Positions 9,185-18,208 of a stretch of DNA of 64,000 bases are shown here, in pieces. The position numbers and the translations under genes are program-made. This DNA is from Methylomarinum sp965277025 (GTDB lineage: Bacteria; Pseudomonadota; Gammaproteobacteria; Methylococcales; Methylomonadaceae). The notes beneath the pieces were generated by a model. The model did no database searches. It worked only from the letters and a program-made list of their open reading frames with translations, and was not told where the DNA came from. The stretch lies in NCBI GenBank assembly GCA_965277025.1, contig OZ255706.1:3348001-3412000 (forward strand), read 5' to 3'. Position 1 is the first letter of the stretch, and every line of letters begins with the position of its first letter.

Positions 9185-9436
9185 CTACATTCAGGAAATG
9201 TTAATGCTGTACTCAGTGATAGAGAACAAAAGATTTTTTGACAAATGGAAAGACGACTTTATGAGGGACGCGTCAAATCAATTACTTATCATGATTGGTT
9301 CAGACGAAACATCCTTGTATCGCACAAAAAGTCTGCCTGTCAGGCTTTCCTTAACATGAAATGATCCATATCGAATGCGCAAGGAGTTCTCAGCCGTGAA
9401 AAGGCTGCTTATCCATATTCAATGAAGTAAGCTGGC

Positions 9437-10657
9437 TTAACCCGGTTGTGTTATATAACCGAATTTTATCAGCGCTCTGATCCAGCGTGGTGCATTGCGT
9501 TTGACAGCCATTTCTTCGTAGTCGATGGTCGAATCCCGGAAATACTCGCCGCGACTAATCATGAAGTAACATGTCCGCAAAAGTTTGTGAGCCAGCGCAA
9601 TGATGGCGCGTTGGTGACCTCGCCTAATCGCCAGTGATGTATATTTTGCCTGGAAAACCGATCGGGTTCGGCTGGCGGCATGGGCGCATTCGCAAAGCAG
9701 GCGACGCACATACGGGTTTCCTTTTCGCGTTCGTCCTGATTTGCGTTTGCCGGCAGACTCGTTGTTGCCGGGGCATATGCCCACCCATGACGCCAGCCGA
9801 TCCGCACTGCCAAAGACAGTCATATCCGTTCCGATCTCAACAAGTAGCATGGCTGCTCCAATCAAATCAACACCGGGAATAGTCTGGAGCAATTGCAAAA
9901 CCGTTTTCTCCTTCTCCAGTCCGGCCAGCAGTTGTGCATCAAATCTGGCTATGCGTGCTTCCAAATCCTGAATATGCTGCATCAGTTCATTCAGTACGAA
10001 GCGATGGTGCTCGCTCAGCTCACCTTGCAGCGCCTCCAGTATATCGGCGCGCGGCGCTTTGAGACGATTGCTGGCCAGCTTCAACACATCATGCGCAGGC
10101 TGTCCTTCAATCAGCGCGTTAACCATGGCGCGCGCGGATTGCCCATGTACATCGCTGACCACCACGCCAAGCCGGATGCCGCCGTCGGTTAATACCTTGT
10201 GCAGTCTGTTCTTCTCAGCAGACAGCATCGACACCAACTTCTGTCGTTGACGTGAAATCAGGCGTAACTGCCGCATCTTTTCCGGTGGCACGAATGAACC
10301 GCGCAGCAGTCCGGCACGGGAAAGCATCGCCAGCCATTGCGCGTCGCCGATGTCCGTCTTGCGTCCCGGCACATTCTTCACATGCCAGGCATTGACGACC
10401 CTGGCGTAAATACCCACATGTTCCAAAGCTGCATATGGGCTTTTCCAGTAGATGCCGGTGCTTTCCATCACCACCTCATCCGGTGCGACAGACTGCACCC
10501 AATCGGCTAATGCACGTCGATCACGTTTGAATGCGCCAAACTGCCGATGCTCTGTCTGAATACCACCATCGGCCTGTTCAACCATGGCGCAGGCGGTAAT
10601 CTGCTTTTGGTGAACATCCAACCCGATGACTCGCTTGTGTATTGCAGTGAGTTCCAT
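9437..10657 (-). CDS. IS110-family transposase/recombinase, copy 2
   Basis: A 406-residue DEDD recombinase matching copy 1 apart from Trp in VVNAWHVK. The motifs GLDVHQKQ, ESTGIYW, TDIGDAQ and the C-terminal SWVGICPGN segment are all present, and the same strong ribosome-binding site (CTTCCTCCTTT on the plus strand) precedes the start. Intact. Confidence 0.95.
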   Translation of the reverse strand: MELTAIHKRVIGLDVHQKQITACAMVEQADGGIQTEHRQFGAFKRDRRALADWVQSVAPDEVVMESTGIYWKSPYAALEHVGIYARVVNAWHVKNVPGRKTDIGDAQWLAMLSRAGLLRGSFVPPEKMRQLRLISRQRQKLVSMLSAEKNRLHKVLTDGGIRLGVVVSDVHGQSARAMVNALIEGQPAHDVLKLASNRLKAPRADILEALQGELSEHHRFVLNELMQHIQDLEARIARFDAQLLAGLEKEKTVLQLLQTIPGVDLIGAAMLLVEIGTDMTVFGSADRLASWVGICPGNNESAGKRKSGRTRKGNPYVRRLLCECAHAASRTRSVFQAKYTSLAIRRGHQRAIIALAHKLLRTCYFMISRGEYFRDSTIDYEEMAVKRNAPRWIRALIKFGYITQPG

Positions 10658-10687
10658 TTCTTCCTCCTTTACTCTATGATTGAGCCT

Positions 10688-10861
10688 GGAAGGTGGCGGT
10701 TGCCTGGATGATCTGCCTGAGGGCGATGTAAATCGTCAACGGCCCTTTTAACATTCGCTCTTAAAGAAGCAATCCGGGGTTCGAGTCATCCATGGCAGGC
10801 TACGTTAGCAGTCGGGCTCTAAGGCTTCAAAGTAAAGCGCAGTCTTTAACCGCCACCTTCC
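10688..10861 (-). ncRNA. candidate IS110 bridge RNA, copy 2
   Basis: The same 174-nt region as in copy 1, closed by the 14-bp inverted repeat at 10688-10701 and 10848-10861, between the transposase start and the element's left end. Conservation between near-identical recent copies is not independent evidence of function; the support is structural. Confidence 0.55.
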
Positions 10862-10985
10862 ACAAGGAACTCTACAACATTTCATCATGCGGGGTGGCAA
10901 TTCTTGCGATGATCGTTAGCGTTGTTTTGAAACGATATTTCTGATCAGCTACCTTTTTTGATACGATGGCAAAATTTACTGTTTA

Positions 10986-12643
10986 CCCTAATCCCCAGAT
11001 AGAAAGCTCTAAAAATGGAAAGAGCCCTGGTTGTATAATGGTTTGCGACGAAACAATCCATCACCCAATGGGTGCACCTGATGCTTATGAACATCTTACC
11101 GTATAAACTGAGCAAAACAAACGATCAACTGACCTCGCGCGCCGGTTTACTCACCATCGCGCACTTGATGCAATCGCTGCAGCTGGGTGAACATATTGAT
11201 CAGGTATTCCCACTGCCCAAAAGCAATCGGGGAATCAAGCCATCGGCTTATCTTGAAACTCTGATTCTGATGCAGCATGAGGGCAGTTTTCACCTGGATG
11301 ATGTGCGTCACCTCCATGACGAAAGCGCGTTGCTTTCGGTGTTGGGGATGAAACAAATGCCAAGGTCCAGTGCGCTGGGCGATTGGTTGCGATGCATGGG
11401 GCGCCAGTCAATCGCTTTCAGCGGCTGGAAAGTGGTGAACCGGCGCATTCTGGCAGCCGCTTTGCAGCGTAAAAAAAGCATTACGCTGGATATTGATGCC
11501 ACCGAAATCATCGCCAATAAGCGTGGGGCGCAATGGACCTATAAGAAAAACCGCGGTTATATGCCAATGGTCGGCCATATCGCTGAGACCGGTCAGGTTG
11601 TGGCGTGCGATTTCAGGGCGGGTAATGATTCGCCAGCGAAAGAAAACCCGGAATTCATCCAACATTGCCAAGACAATTTGCCGAAAGGTGTTCATATTAA
11701 AAAACTACGCATCGATGCGGCAGGCTATCAACAAAAAATTATCGAATACGTCGACCAACAGCCCATTCAATACGGCATTCGGGCAAAAATGAGCCGGGCG
11801 GTTAAAGAACACATTGAACAGTTGAGCGAAACCAATTGGCGGCCCATGATTCACCGCAATGGCGAGGTTAGCCAAAGCCGGCAAACGTATCGCATGCTGC
11901 ATTGTATCGGCGATTATGATCAGCCGTTTACCCTGGTCATTCAGCGAATCCCCCTGAAAGGTCTGGCCTCACTGGACCTGGATGATGCGGATGGTCAGGA
12001 ACAACTGGAAGACAGTCGCTACATATATCGCGCCATCGCCACCAATCGGGATGATCTGTCAGACAGCGACATCATCCACTGGTACAACCAGCGCGGCGAA
12101 GACAGTGAAAACCGCATCAAGGAACTGAAACACGACTTTGGTGGCGACACGCTGCCTTGTACAGATTTTGACGCGAATGCACTTTATTTTCATATCTGCG
12201 CACTCTCCTACAACCTGTTTGCGCTGATGCGGCAACTCTTGCCGGAAAAGTTGGCGCACCATCGCGCTATCACTCTGCGCTGGCGTCTTTATGGCATCGC
12301 CGCCAAAATCACCCGAACCGCGCGTCAACTGATCATCAAGGTCAAAGACTGCCATCGACGCCTGTTTGAGCAGGTACTGACTGCACTTGGGTCGATAGAA
12401 TCACCGCCGATATAGAACATAAACAATAATAAACAGCATTCACGCACGTCGTCCCCAGGACAGGTGCGCTTTTAATCCAGCGCATTCGCCGAAAATAGCG
12501 AATTCGGCTGCGATAACACGAGGATTTGACGAAAATTGAACGAATAATCGTTGCAAACATCCCGATTATCGCCCCGGCGCAGGCTGATATCAGCTTTTTT
12601 GCGGCTGAGAGCCGAGGTTGATGGGTCTATTTGGGGATTTGGG
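10986..12643 (+). mobile_element. IS1380-family element, copy 1
   Basis: 1658 bp, from CCCTAATCCCCAGATAGA at 10986 to TCTATTTGGGGATTTGGG ending at 12643, an imperfect 18-bp inverted repeat. The length is identical to copy 2. The right end stops 7 bp before the tadA stop codon on the other strand. Confidence 0.92.
11072..12415 (+). CDS. IS1380-family transposase, copy 1
   Basis: A 447-residue DDE transposase. The N-terminal segment SRAGLLTIAHLMQSL and LETLILMQHEGSFHLDDVRH are typical of IS1380; likely catalytic residues lie in LDIDATEI, LRIDAAGY and the NRIKELKHDFG region near the C-terminus. The GTG at 11072 gives the longest form; ATG codons at 11081 and 11087 are equally possible starts. 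It differs from copy 2 at several residues (for example Val/Ala in SGWKVVNRR), so the copies are not the product of the last replication event. Confidence 0.92.
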   Translation: MHLMLMNILPYKLSKTNDQLTSRAGLLTIAHLMQSLQLGEHIDQVFPLPKSNRGIKPSAYLETLILMQHEGSFHLDDVRHLHDESALLSVLGMKQMPRSSALGDWLRCMGRQSIAFSGWKVVNRRILAAALQRKKSITLDIDATEIIANKRGAQWTYKKNRGYMPMVGHIAETGQVVACDFRAGNDSPAKENPEFIQHCQDNLPKGVHIKKLRIDAAGYQQKIIEYVDQQPIQYGIRAKMSRAVKEHIEQLSETNWRPMIHRNGEVSQSRQTYRMLHCIGDYDQPFTLVIQRIPLKGLASLDLDDADGQEQLEDSRYIYRAIATNRDDLSDSDIIHWYNQRGEDSENRIKELKHDFGGDTLPCTDFDANALYFHICALSYNLFALMRQLLPEKLAHHRAITLRWRLYGIAAKITRTARQLIIKVKDCHRRLFEQVLTALGSIESPPI

Positions 12644-12650
12644 TATATCT

Positions 12651-13157
12651 CTACGCATGCTTTTTTCTCCACAATACAGATAGTTTTTTCTGCTCTCTTT
12701 TAAATTTAAAAAAATCTATCAGCAATTCACTACAGGCTGTTTCCAGAACACCGCCCTGCCAGATTATCTTATGATTCAAAAAACCTGCTTCAGGCAATTG
12801 CAAGGCATTGCAGACCGCTCCACGCTGCGGATCATAAGCGCCAAAAACCAAACGGTTTATGCGGGCATGCATAATTGCCCCCATGCACATCACACAAGGC
12901 TCCAGCGTCACATACAGCGTGGTATCGACCAAACGATAGTTTTCCAGCTTGGCCCCTCCTCTGCGAATCGCCATCATCTCCGCATGGCAACTGGGGTCAT
13001 GGTGCAAAATAGGACTATTCCACCCTTCTGCAAGACATTCTCCAGCCGCGCTAACCAAAACCGCACCAACCGGCACTTCACCACGCTGCTCGGCGCGTTC
13101 AGCCAAACGTATGGCGTAACGCATCCAGGCCTCATCATCAGCGGTAGTTATTCCCAT
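12651..13157 (-). CDS. tadA: tRNA adenosine(34) deaminase TadA
   Basis: TadA deaminates A34 to inosine in tRNA-Arg(ACG). The 168-residue protein has the zinc-deaminase signature: HAE in CHAEMMA (catalytic Glu) and the two Cys of PCVMCMGA. It overlaps the end of guaA by 10 bp, so the two are probably translated from one message (guaB-guaA-tadA). Only 7 bp separate its stop codon from the IS1380 copy, which removes any original downstream sequence. The last residues (WRKKHA) look normal, so the gene appears complete. Confidence 0.93.
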   Translation of the reverse strand: MGITTADDEAWMRYAIRLAERAEQRGEVPVGAVLVSAAGECLAEGWNSPILHHDPSCHAEMMAIRRGGAKLENYRLVDTTLYVTLEPCVMCMGAIMHARINRLVFGAYDPQRGAVCNALQLPEAGFLNHKIIWQGGVLETACSELLIDFFKFKREQKKLSVLWRKKHA

Positions 13158-14731
13158 TCAATCGTCGCAGGCGGCTTTCCTGAGATGTCATAGGTTACCC
13201 GGGAAATACCATCGACTTCATTGATAATGCGACGTGACACCAAATCCAGAAAATCATAGGGCAGATGAGCCCAACGAGCCGTCATAAAATCAATGGTTTC
13301 TACCACCCGTAATGCAATGACATAATCATAACGACGGCCATCTCCCATCACCCCAACGGATTTAACCGGCAAAAATACCGCAAATGCCTGACTGACTTTG
13401 TCGTACAGATCATGATTGTATAATTCTTCGATAAAAATAGCGTCTGCCTGACGGAGTAAATCGGCATAGGTCTTTTTGACTTCCCCCAGAATCCGAACCC
13501 CAAGCCCCGGCCCCGGAAAAGGATGGCGATAAACCATATCTGCTGGCAGACCCAGTTCAACCCCAATTTTACGCACTTCATCCTTGAACAGTTCGCGTAA
13601 TGGCTCAACCAGTTTCAGCTTCATGTTTTCCGGCAGGCCGCCGACATTGTGGTGCGATTTAATCAAATGCGCCTTGCCGCTTTTCGCCCCGGCCGATTCG
13701 ATAACATCGGGATAAATCGTACCCTGCGCCAGCCATTTGGCGTCGGTGAGTTTGCTGGCTTCATCATCGAAAATTTCGACAAACAAATTACCAATGATTT
13801 TTCGTTTGGCTTCAGGGTCTGTAACACCCGCCAATGCATCGAGGTAACGTTTTTCCGCATCGACCCGAATCACCTTGACGCCCATATGCTTGGCAAATGT
13901 CGCCATGACATGGTCGCCTTCATGCAGGCGCAACAGACCGGTATCGACAAAAACGCAAGTCAGCTGATCACCAATTGCCTCATGCAGCAACGCGGCAACG
14001 ACTGATGAATCGACACCACCTGACAAGCCCAAAATCACTTGATCATTACCCACCTGTTGACGCACGGCGGCTATGCTGTCTTCGATAATATTACTGGCGG
14101 TCCACAAGGCATCACAGCCACAAATATCAATAACAAAACGTTGTAAAATTCGTCCGCCTTGCTTGGTGTGTGTCACTTCCGGGTGAAATTGCAAACCATA
14201 AAAACCTTTTTCTTCATTGGCAATGCCGGCAATTGGCGCACCATCACTACTGGCAATCATTTTGAAGCCTTGCGGTAATTCGATAACCCGATCGCCATGG
14301 CTCATCCAGACATCCAGCAAGCCATAGCCTTCTTCAGAAGTATGGTCTTCGATATTTTTCAATAAACGAGAATGCCCACGCGCCCGAACCTGCGCATAAC
14401 CGAATTCCCGATGATCCGAGGCTTCGACTTTACCGCCGCATTGTTCTGTCATGGTCTGCATGCCATAACAGATACCCAGAACAGGCACACCCAGTTCAAA
14501 AACTATTTGTGGTGCGCGTGGCGTTTCATCGCTGGTTACGGTTTCAGGGCCACCGGACAAGATGATGCCTTTAGGGGCAAAACGGGCAATTTCATCATCT
14601 GAACAATCACAGGAATAGATTTCACAATAAACGCCAATTTCACGAATCCGACGCGCGATTAACTGGGTGTATTGTGAGCCAAAATCCAGAATTAAAATTT
14701 TGTCAGAATGAATATTGTTTGCTTGCGTCAC
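13148..14731 (-). CDS. guaA: GMP synthase (glutamine-hydrolysing)
   Basis: Converts XMP to GMP using ATP and glutamine, the last step of guanine nucleotide synthesis. The protein is 527 residues, the usual length. The class I glutamine amidotransferase domain (about 1-200) has the nucleophile Cys in GICYGMQTM and the His/Glu pair in HPEVTH. The ATP pyrophosphatase domain starts with the P-loop GLSGGVDSS near residue 230, and the dimerisation domain ends in the conserved IEWE. It lies 69 bp downstream of guaB with an intrinsic terminator-like hairpin between them, and overlaps tadA downstream. Intact. Confidence 0.97.
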   Translation of the reverse strand: MTQANNIHSDKILILDFGSQYTQLIARRIREIGVYCEIYSCDCSDDEIARFAPKGIILSGGPETVTSDETPRAPQIVFELGVPVLGICYGMQTMTEQCGGKVEASDHREFGYAQVRARGHSRLLKNIEDHTSEEGYGLLDVWMSHGDRVIELPQGFKMIASSDGAPIAGIANEEKGFYGLQFHPEVTHTKQGGRILQRFVIDICGCDALWTASNIIEDSIAAVRQQVGNDQVILGLSGGVDSSVVAALLHEAIGDQLTCVFVDTGLLRLHEGDHVMATFAKHMGVKVIRVDAEKRYLDALAGVTDPEAKRKIIGNLFVEIFDDEASKLTDAKWLAQGTIYPDVIESAGAKSGKAHLIKSHHNVGGLPENMKLKLVEPLRELFKDEVRKIGVELGLPADMVYRHPFPGPGLGVRILGEVKKTYADLLRQADAIFIEELYNHDLYDKVSQAFAVFLPVKSVGVMGDGRRYDYVIALRVVETIDFMTARWAHLPYDFLDLVSRRIINEVDGISRVTYDISGKPPATIEWE

Positions 14732-14756
14732 TGAACAGTCTCTTCTAAGTTAATCA

Positions 14757-14786
14757 AATAAAAAAAGGACTCAGCCGAGTCCTTTT
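14757..14786 (-). terminator. intrinsic terminator between guaB and guaA
   Basis: On the minus strand a 10-bp stem (AAAAGGACTC paired with GAGTCCTTTT, 14763-14786) with loop GGCT is followed by a T-rich run. It sits in the gap between the two genes and would stop or attenuate guaB transcripts, reducing readthrough into guaA. No separate guaA promoter is obvious in the short gap. Confidence 0.7.
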
Positions 14787-14800
14787 GTTTAGCCGGCCGA

Positions 14801-16267
14801 TCAGGACAGCCGATAATTTGGTGCTTCCTTGGTAATCGTCACATCATGAACATGACTTTCCCGCATCCCGGCACTGGTGACCCGGACAAACTGGGCCTTG
14901 TCGTGCATGGCTTCGATGTTTTCACTACCGGTATAGCCCATGCTCGCGCGTATGCCGCCAAGTAATTGATGAATGATCGCCAATAATGACCCTTTATAAG
15001 GCACCCGTCCTTCGATGCCTTCCGGCACCAGTTTTTCCACGCTGTCGGCGTCTTCCTGAAAATAACGATCGCTGGATCCTTGCTGCTGGGACATGGCCCC
15101 CAAAGACCCCATGCCGCGATAAGACTTATAGGAACGACCCTGATATAGCTCAACCTCGCCCGGCGCATCTTCGGTGCCGGCGAACATGCTGCCCAGCATC
15201 ACCGCATGAGCACCTGCCGCCAGCGCTTTGGCGACATCTCCAGAAAAACGGATACCGCCATCGGCAATCAATGGCACATCGGTATCTTTCAACGCGCCAG
15301 CGACATTGCTGACGGCAGTGATTTGCGGCACACCTACGCCGGCGACAATTCGAGTCGTACAGATCGAACCCGGACCAATGCCGACTTTCACCCCATCGGC
15401 CCCGGCTTCAACCAAGGCTAAAGCGGCTTCCGCGGTGGCAATATTACCACCAATCACTTGTACATCGGGATAATGTTGTTTAACCCAGCGAACGCGGTCT
15501 AACACGCCTTGAGAGTGACCATGCGCAGTATCGACCACAATCACATCGACACCTGCGTCAACCAGGGCATGTACTCGTTCTTCAGTGCCTTCGCCGGTAC
15601 CCACTGCAGCGCCTACCCGCAAGTGTTCCTGGCTGTCTTTGCAAGCTTGCGGATAATCCTTGGCTTTTTGAATATCTTTCACCGTGATCATACCGCGCAG
15701 ATGAAAATCATCATTGATAACCAACACTTTTTCAATACGGTGTTGATGCAACAAAGCGATAACTTCTTTGGGATCAGTTCCTTCCTTGACAGTCACCAGT
15801 TTTTCCTTGGGCTTCATCACAGAGGTCACTGGTTCGTCCAGCCGGGTCTCAAAACGTAGATCGCGACTGGTGACTATACCGACCAATGCTTCACCATCGA
15901 CAACCGGTACACCGGAAATATTTTTTTCCCGTGTCAGCTCAATCACTTCTCTGACTGTTTTTCGGGGCGTTACAGTAATGGGTTCTTTAATCACCCCGCT
16001 TTCATATTTTTTGACCTGACTGACTTCGCGGGCCTGCTGCTCGGCCGTCATGTTTTTATGAATGATACCAATACCACCTTCCTGGGCGATGGCGATGGCG
16101 AGTCTGGCTTCTGTTACGGTATCCATAGCGGCGGATACCAATGGAATATTTAATTTAATCCCCCGGGTCAGACGGGTCGTCATCTTAACTTCCCGCGGCA
16201 ACACCGTCGAATGCGCAGGCACCAGCAAAACATCGTCAAATGTGAGCGCTTCCTGAATCACTTGCAT
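14801..16267 (-). CDS. guaB: IMP dehydrogenase
   Basis: Oxidises IMP to XMP with NAD+, the committed step to GMP. The 488-residue protein has the TIM-barrel catalytic domain interrupted by a CBS pair at about 95-205 (VVDGEALVGIVTSRDLRFE; MITVKDIQKAKDYP). The catalytic Cys lies in GPGSICTTRIV, and the flap region YRGMGSLGAM is present. It begins at ATG 16267 and is the first gene of the guaB-guaA-tadA cluster. Intact, full length. Confidence 0.97.
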   Translation of the reverse strand: MQVIQEALTFDDVLLVPAHSTVLPREVKMTTRLTRGIKLNIPLVSAAMDTVTEARLAIAIAQEGGIGIIHKNMTAEQQAREVSQVKKYESGVIKEPITVTPRKTVREVIELTREKNISGVPVVDGEALVGIVTSRDLRFETRLDEPVTSVMKPKEKLVTVKEGTDPKEVIALLHQHRIEKVLVINDDFHLRGMITVKDIQKAKDYPQACKDSQEHLRVGAAVGTGEGTEERVHALVDAGVDVIVVDTAHGHSQGVLDRVRWVKQHYPDVQVIGGNIATAEAALALVEAGADGVKVGIGPGSICTTRIVAGVGVPQITAVSNVAGALKDTDVPLIADGGIRFSGDVAKALAAGAHAVMLGSMFAGTEDAPGEVELYQGRSYKSYRGMGSLGAMSQQQGSSDRYFQEDADSVEKLVPEGIEGRVPYKGSLLAIIHQLLGGIRASMGYTGSENIEAMHDKAQFVRVTSAGMRESHVHDVTITKEAPNYRLS

Positions 16268-16299
16268 AGTTAAACCTAAAATAACGTAGTTAACCCGTT

Positions 16300-16305
16300 A
16301 TTATA
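16300..16305 (-). promoter_or_regulatory. candidate -10 element of guaB promoter
   Basis: On the minus strand TATAAT lies 33 bp before the guaB start codon, giving a leader of about 26 nt. No good -35 hexamer is seen at 16-18 bp. No PurR-like palindrome was recognised by eye. Confidence 0.4.
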
Positions 16306-16521
16306 CACCCGTCTTATAAAATAGAAAAAACAGCTTCGCCGTAAAAGCCAGATTTCAAAAAAAACTTATGGGGGGATGATTATTACTTTTTTTCATCGCG
16401 CTCATGCTCCTGCATGGGCGTGTCAAATCACTTCGCTCTGTGTTCTTAACCTGGAAAATCCTATCCAGTTAGTTTGATCCTGCATTGTTGAATGCGGAGC
16501 TTCTGGATCAGGGTTCCCAAG

Positions 16522-17734
16522 CAGGGCCAGCGCATAAAAACTCACCCAAATATCACTTGAGCCCTGAAGTCATCGCTGAGGGCTGCCTTGAAGCGCTTGC
16601 GCTTAATGCTCAGGCGCGACGGTTCGCGCTTGAGCCAATTGAGCGCCAATTGGCGGATGATAGTGAAGTTGCCCGGTGATTCGCCCTTGCGAATTCGTGA
16701 CTCGTCTTCACGAAACGTGACATCCAATACCCAATGCAGGCTGTTCTCCACGCCCCAGTGGGAGCGCACAGCGTTGGCGAAGGTTTCAACACTATCAAGC
16801 GTGGTGATGTAGTAGCGACGCTCAATGGTTTGTCGTTCGCCGATCTGGCGTTCACACTCCACCATGCCAATGCCCTTGAGTCCTTGCCAGCGCCGGGGCG
16901 AAGGCAAGGTGTCCAGACAATCAGCCAGGTAGTAGCGGCGCTGTTCAATCCGGCCGTGTCCGACATCGACCTGTTCGTGGTGGCCCAGTAGCGCCTGACC
17001 GTCCTCAACACCGCCATCCACCGCCACGGCAAAGTAATCCACGATCGCTTCATGCAAGGACTTCTGGTTGCCCTTGACCGCCAGGGCGTAATCAGCCCCT
17101 TTCTCGACGATCTTGCCAGCAATCTTTTCCTGGCATCCCATCGCGTCAATGGTCACGATGCAGCCTTTAATTTCCAGCATGGCCAACAGTCGGGGAATGG
17201 CGGTAATTTCATTGGACTTCTCCTGTGTTTTGACCTGACCCAGGGAGAGCCCCGTCTGGCTTGCCCAGGCGCTGACCATGTGGATCGCGCCCATCTTGTC
17301 CTCCTGATCAAAGGACCGGCGCGCCGTTTTGCCGTCAATGGCAACCACTTCCCCCTCGGTCAGTCTGGCGACACTTTGCACCCAGCGACTGAAACAGGCG
17401 CTGACTTCCTCGGCCGGCAACCGTGACATCAGGCGGGCAATGCAGTCGTGCGAGGGGATTCCGTTTTCCAACGCTATCCATTGCCGCAGCCAGTCTTGTT
17501 TCTCTTTGCCGAAGGCTTCTATGGCCTCCCGGCCTTCAGCGCCACTGACCACCGCGCAGATGGTCAGTACGATAATATCCAGCAGTTGATGACGCTTGTG
17601 GCGTTCAATTCGCGGGTCTTCCAGGCTTGAAAAGGCTTCTTGCAGGCTCAGGGACATTTTGATTCCTCATACAGTTTTGCATGAATGATACTGAACTCGC
17701 TGTTTTAATAGGATCTTTTTATGCGCTGGCCCTG
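16522..17734 (-). mobile_element. ISAs1-family element
   Basis: 1213 bp with terminal inverted repeats CAGGGCCAGCGCATAAAAA at 16522 and the complement ending at 17734. Flanks GGTTCCCAAG (16512-16521) and GGTTCCCAGG (17735-17744) match at 9 of 10 positions, consistent with the 8-10 bp duplications of this family, although the target is itself a repeat. Confidence 0.88.
16542..17657 (-). CDS. ISAs1-family transposase
   Basis: A 371-residue DDE transposase. The N-terminal DDE_Tnp_1-associated region (SLEDPRIERHKRHQLLDIIV) is followed by the catalytic Asp residues in VAIDGKTARRS and IVTIDAMGCQ, and by Glu in HWGVENSLHWVLDVTF. Intact and the usual length. Nothing links it functionally to guaB upstream. 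Confidence 0.94.
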   Translation of the reverse strand: MSLSLQEAFSSLEDPRIERHKRHQLLDIIVLTICAVVSGAEGREAIEAFGKEKQDWLRQWIALENGIPSHDCIARLMSRLPAEEVSACFSRWVQSVARLTEGEVVAIDGKTARRSFDQEDKMGAIHMVSAWASQTGLSLGQVKTQEKSNEITAIPRLLAMLEIKGCIVTIDAMGCQEKIAGKIVEKGADYALAVKGNQKSLHEAIVDYFAVAVDGGVEDGQALLGHHEQVDVGHGRIEQRRYYLADCLDTLPSPRRWQGLKGIGMVECERQIGERQTIERRYYITTLDSVETFANAVRSHWGVENSLHWVLDVTFREDESRIRKGESPGNFTIIRQLALNWLKREPSRLSIKRKRFKAALSDDFRAQVIFG

Positions 17735-17790
17735 GGTTCCCAGGCGGGAGCTTGGGAACCAGCAAAAAAGATGTGTAGAATAGTTATGTT

Positions 17791-18064
17791 TATATCCCTT
17801 GACCTCAGACCCGGTTTTTTGAGAAAGAAGTTTGGGGGATAAGTGTTTAGCAAGAAGTTTTACTGTATTAAAAAGCTTATCAAAATATTCTTTAATAGCC
17901 GCCAAAATCGCAGAATTACACAGATATAAGTTATTGAAACTCTGTATTTTCTGTGGCTTGTTATCTAAGTGCGTAGCAATAAATATGGGCTGGAGCTATA
18001 AAAATACCGCTGGTGGCAGACATGATTACAATAAGGTTTTTTCTACTCACTTAACAATAGAAAA
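17791..18064. other. intergenic region, no gene assigned
   Basis: AT-rich spacer between the dispersed repeat and the tRNA. A minus-strand frame without a start codon reads LAAIKEYFDKLFNTVKLLAK in its middle. It might be a gene remnant but is not recognised, and no ribosome-binding site accompanies it. Confidence 0.3.
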
Positions 18065-18152
18065 TGGCGGAGAGAGAGGGATTCGAACCCTCGATACGTT
18101 GCCGTATACACACTTTCCAGGCGTGCGCCTTCGACCACTCGGCCATCTCTCC
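18065..18152 (-). tRNA. tRNA-Ser (anticodon GGA)
   Basis: 88 nt including an encoded CCA (TGG at 18065-18067 on the plus strand). The acceptor stem GGAGAGA pairs with the 3' arm, the D arm has GGCCGAGTGG, a long variable arm is present as in class II tRNAs, and the T arm reads GGTTCGAATCC. The anticodon at 18116-18118 reads GGA on the tRNA strand and decodes UCC/UCU. It lies inside the IS1380-bounded unit, 56 bp before the second IS copy. Confidence 0.95.
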
Positions 18153-18208
18153 AAAGAATAGCCGGCCATTATAATTTAATTAGTTAAAAATGCAATTTAA
18201 AAATTATC

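Larger units (their letters stand above)
9354..10915 (-). mobile_element. IS110-family element, copy 2
   Basis: 1562 bp, inverted relative to copy 1. The ends defined by comparison are ACATGAAATG at 9354 and GCGATGATCG ending at 10915, with TTA (TAA on the element strand) on both sides at 9351-9353 and 10916-10918. It lies about 50 bp upstream of the start codon of the FHA gene at 10966, probably within or next to that gene's promoter. Confidence 0.93.
16386..17790 (+). repeat. dispersed non-coding repeat, copy A (interrupted by ISAs1)
   Basis: The left part (16386-16521) begins TTTCATCGCG and continues through CTCATGCTCCTGCATGGGC to GCGGAGCTTCTGGATCA. The right part (17735-17790) contains GGTTCCCAGGCGGGAGCTTGGGAACC, then AGCAAAAAAGATGTGTAGAATAG. 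The reverse complement of 26061-26280 carries the same blocks in the same order. ISAs1 inserted inside the inverted GGTTCCC motif. No coding capacity is seen; the paired GGTTCCCA...TGGGAACC arms suggest a structured or MITE-like repeat. Confidence 0.6.

Noticed and set aside
4748..10915. IS110 pair as a composite transposon around the CorC-family and mtfA genes
   Set aside because: The copies are inverted, each has its own TAA flanks, and one lies inside another element; nothing suggests joint movement.
16062..16541. Riboswitch or PurR site upstream of guaB
   Set aside because: The leader is only about 26 nt from the best -10 element, and no purine aptamer core or PurR palindrome was seen.
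17832..18161. 109-residue plus-strand open frame
   Set aside because: Its end is the complement of tRNA-Ser, and the familiar GIRTLDTLPYT ending is a known artefact of translating a tRNA-Ser antisense.
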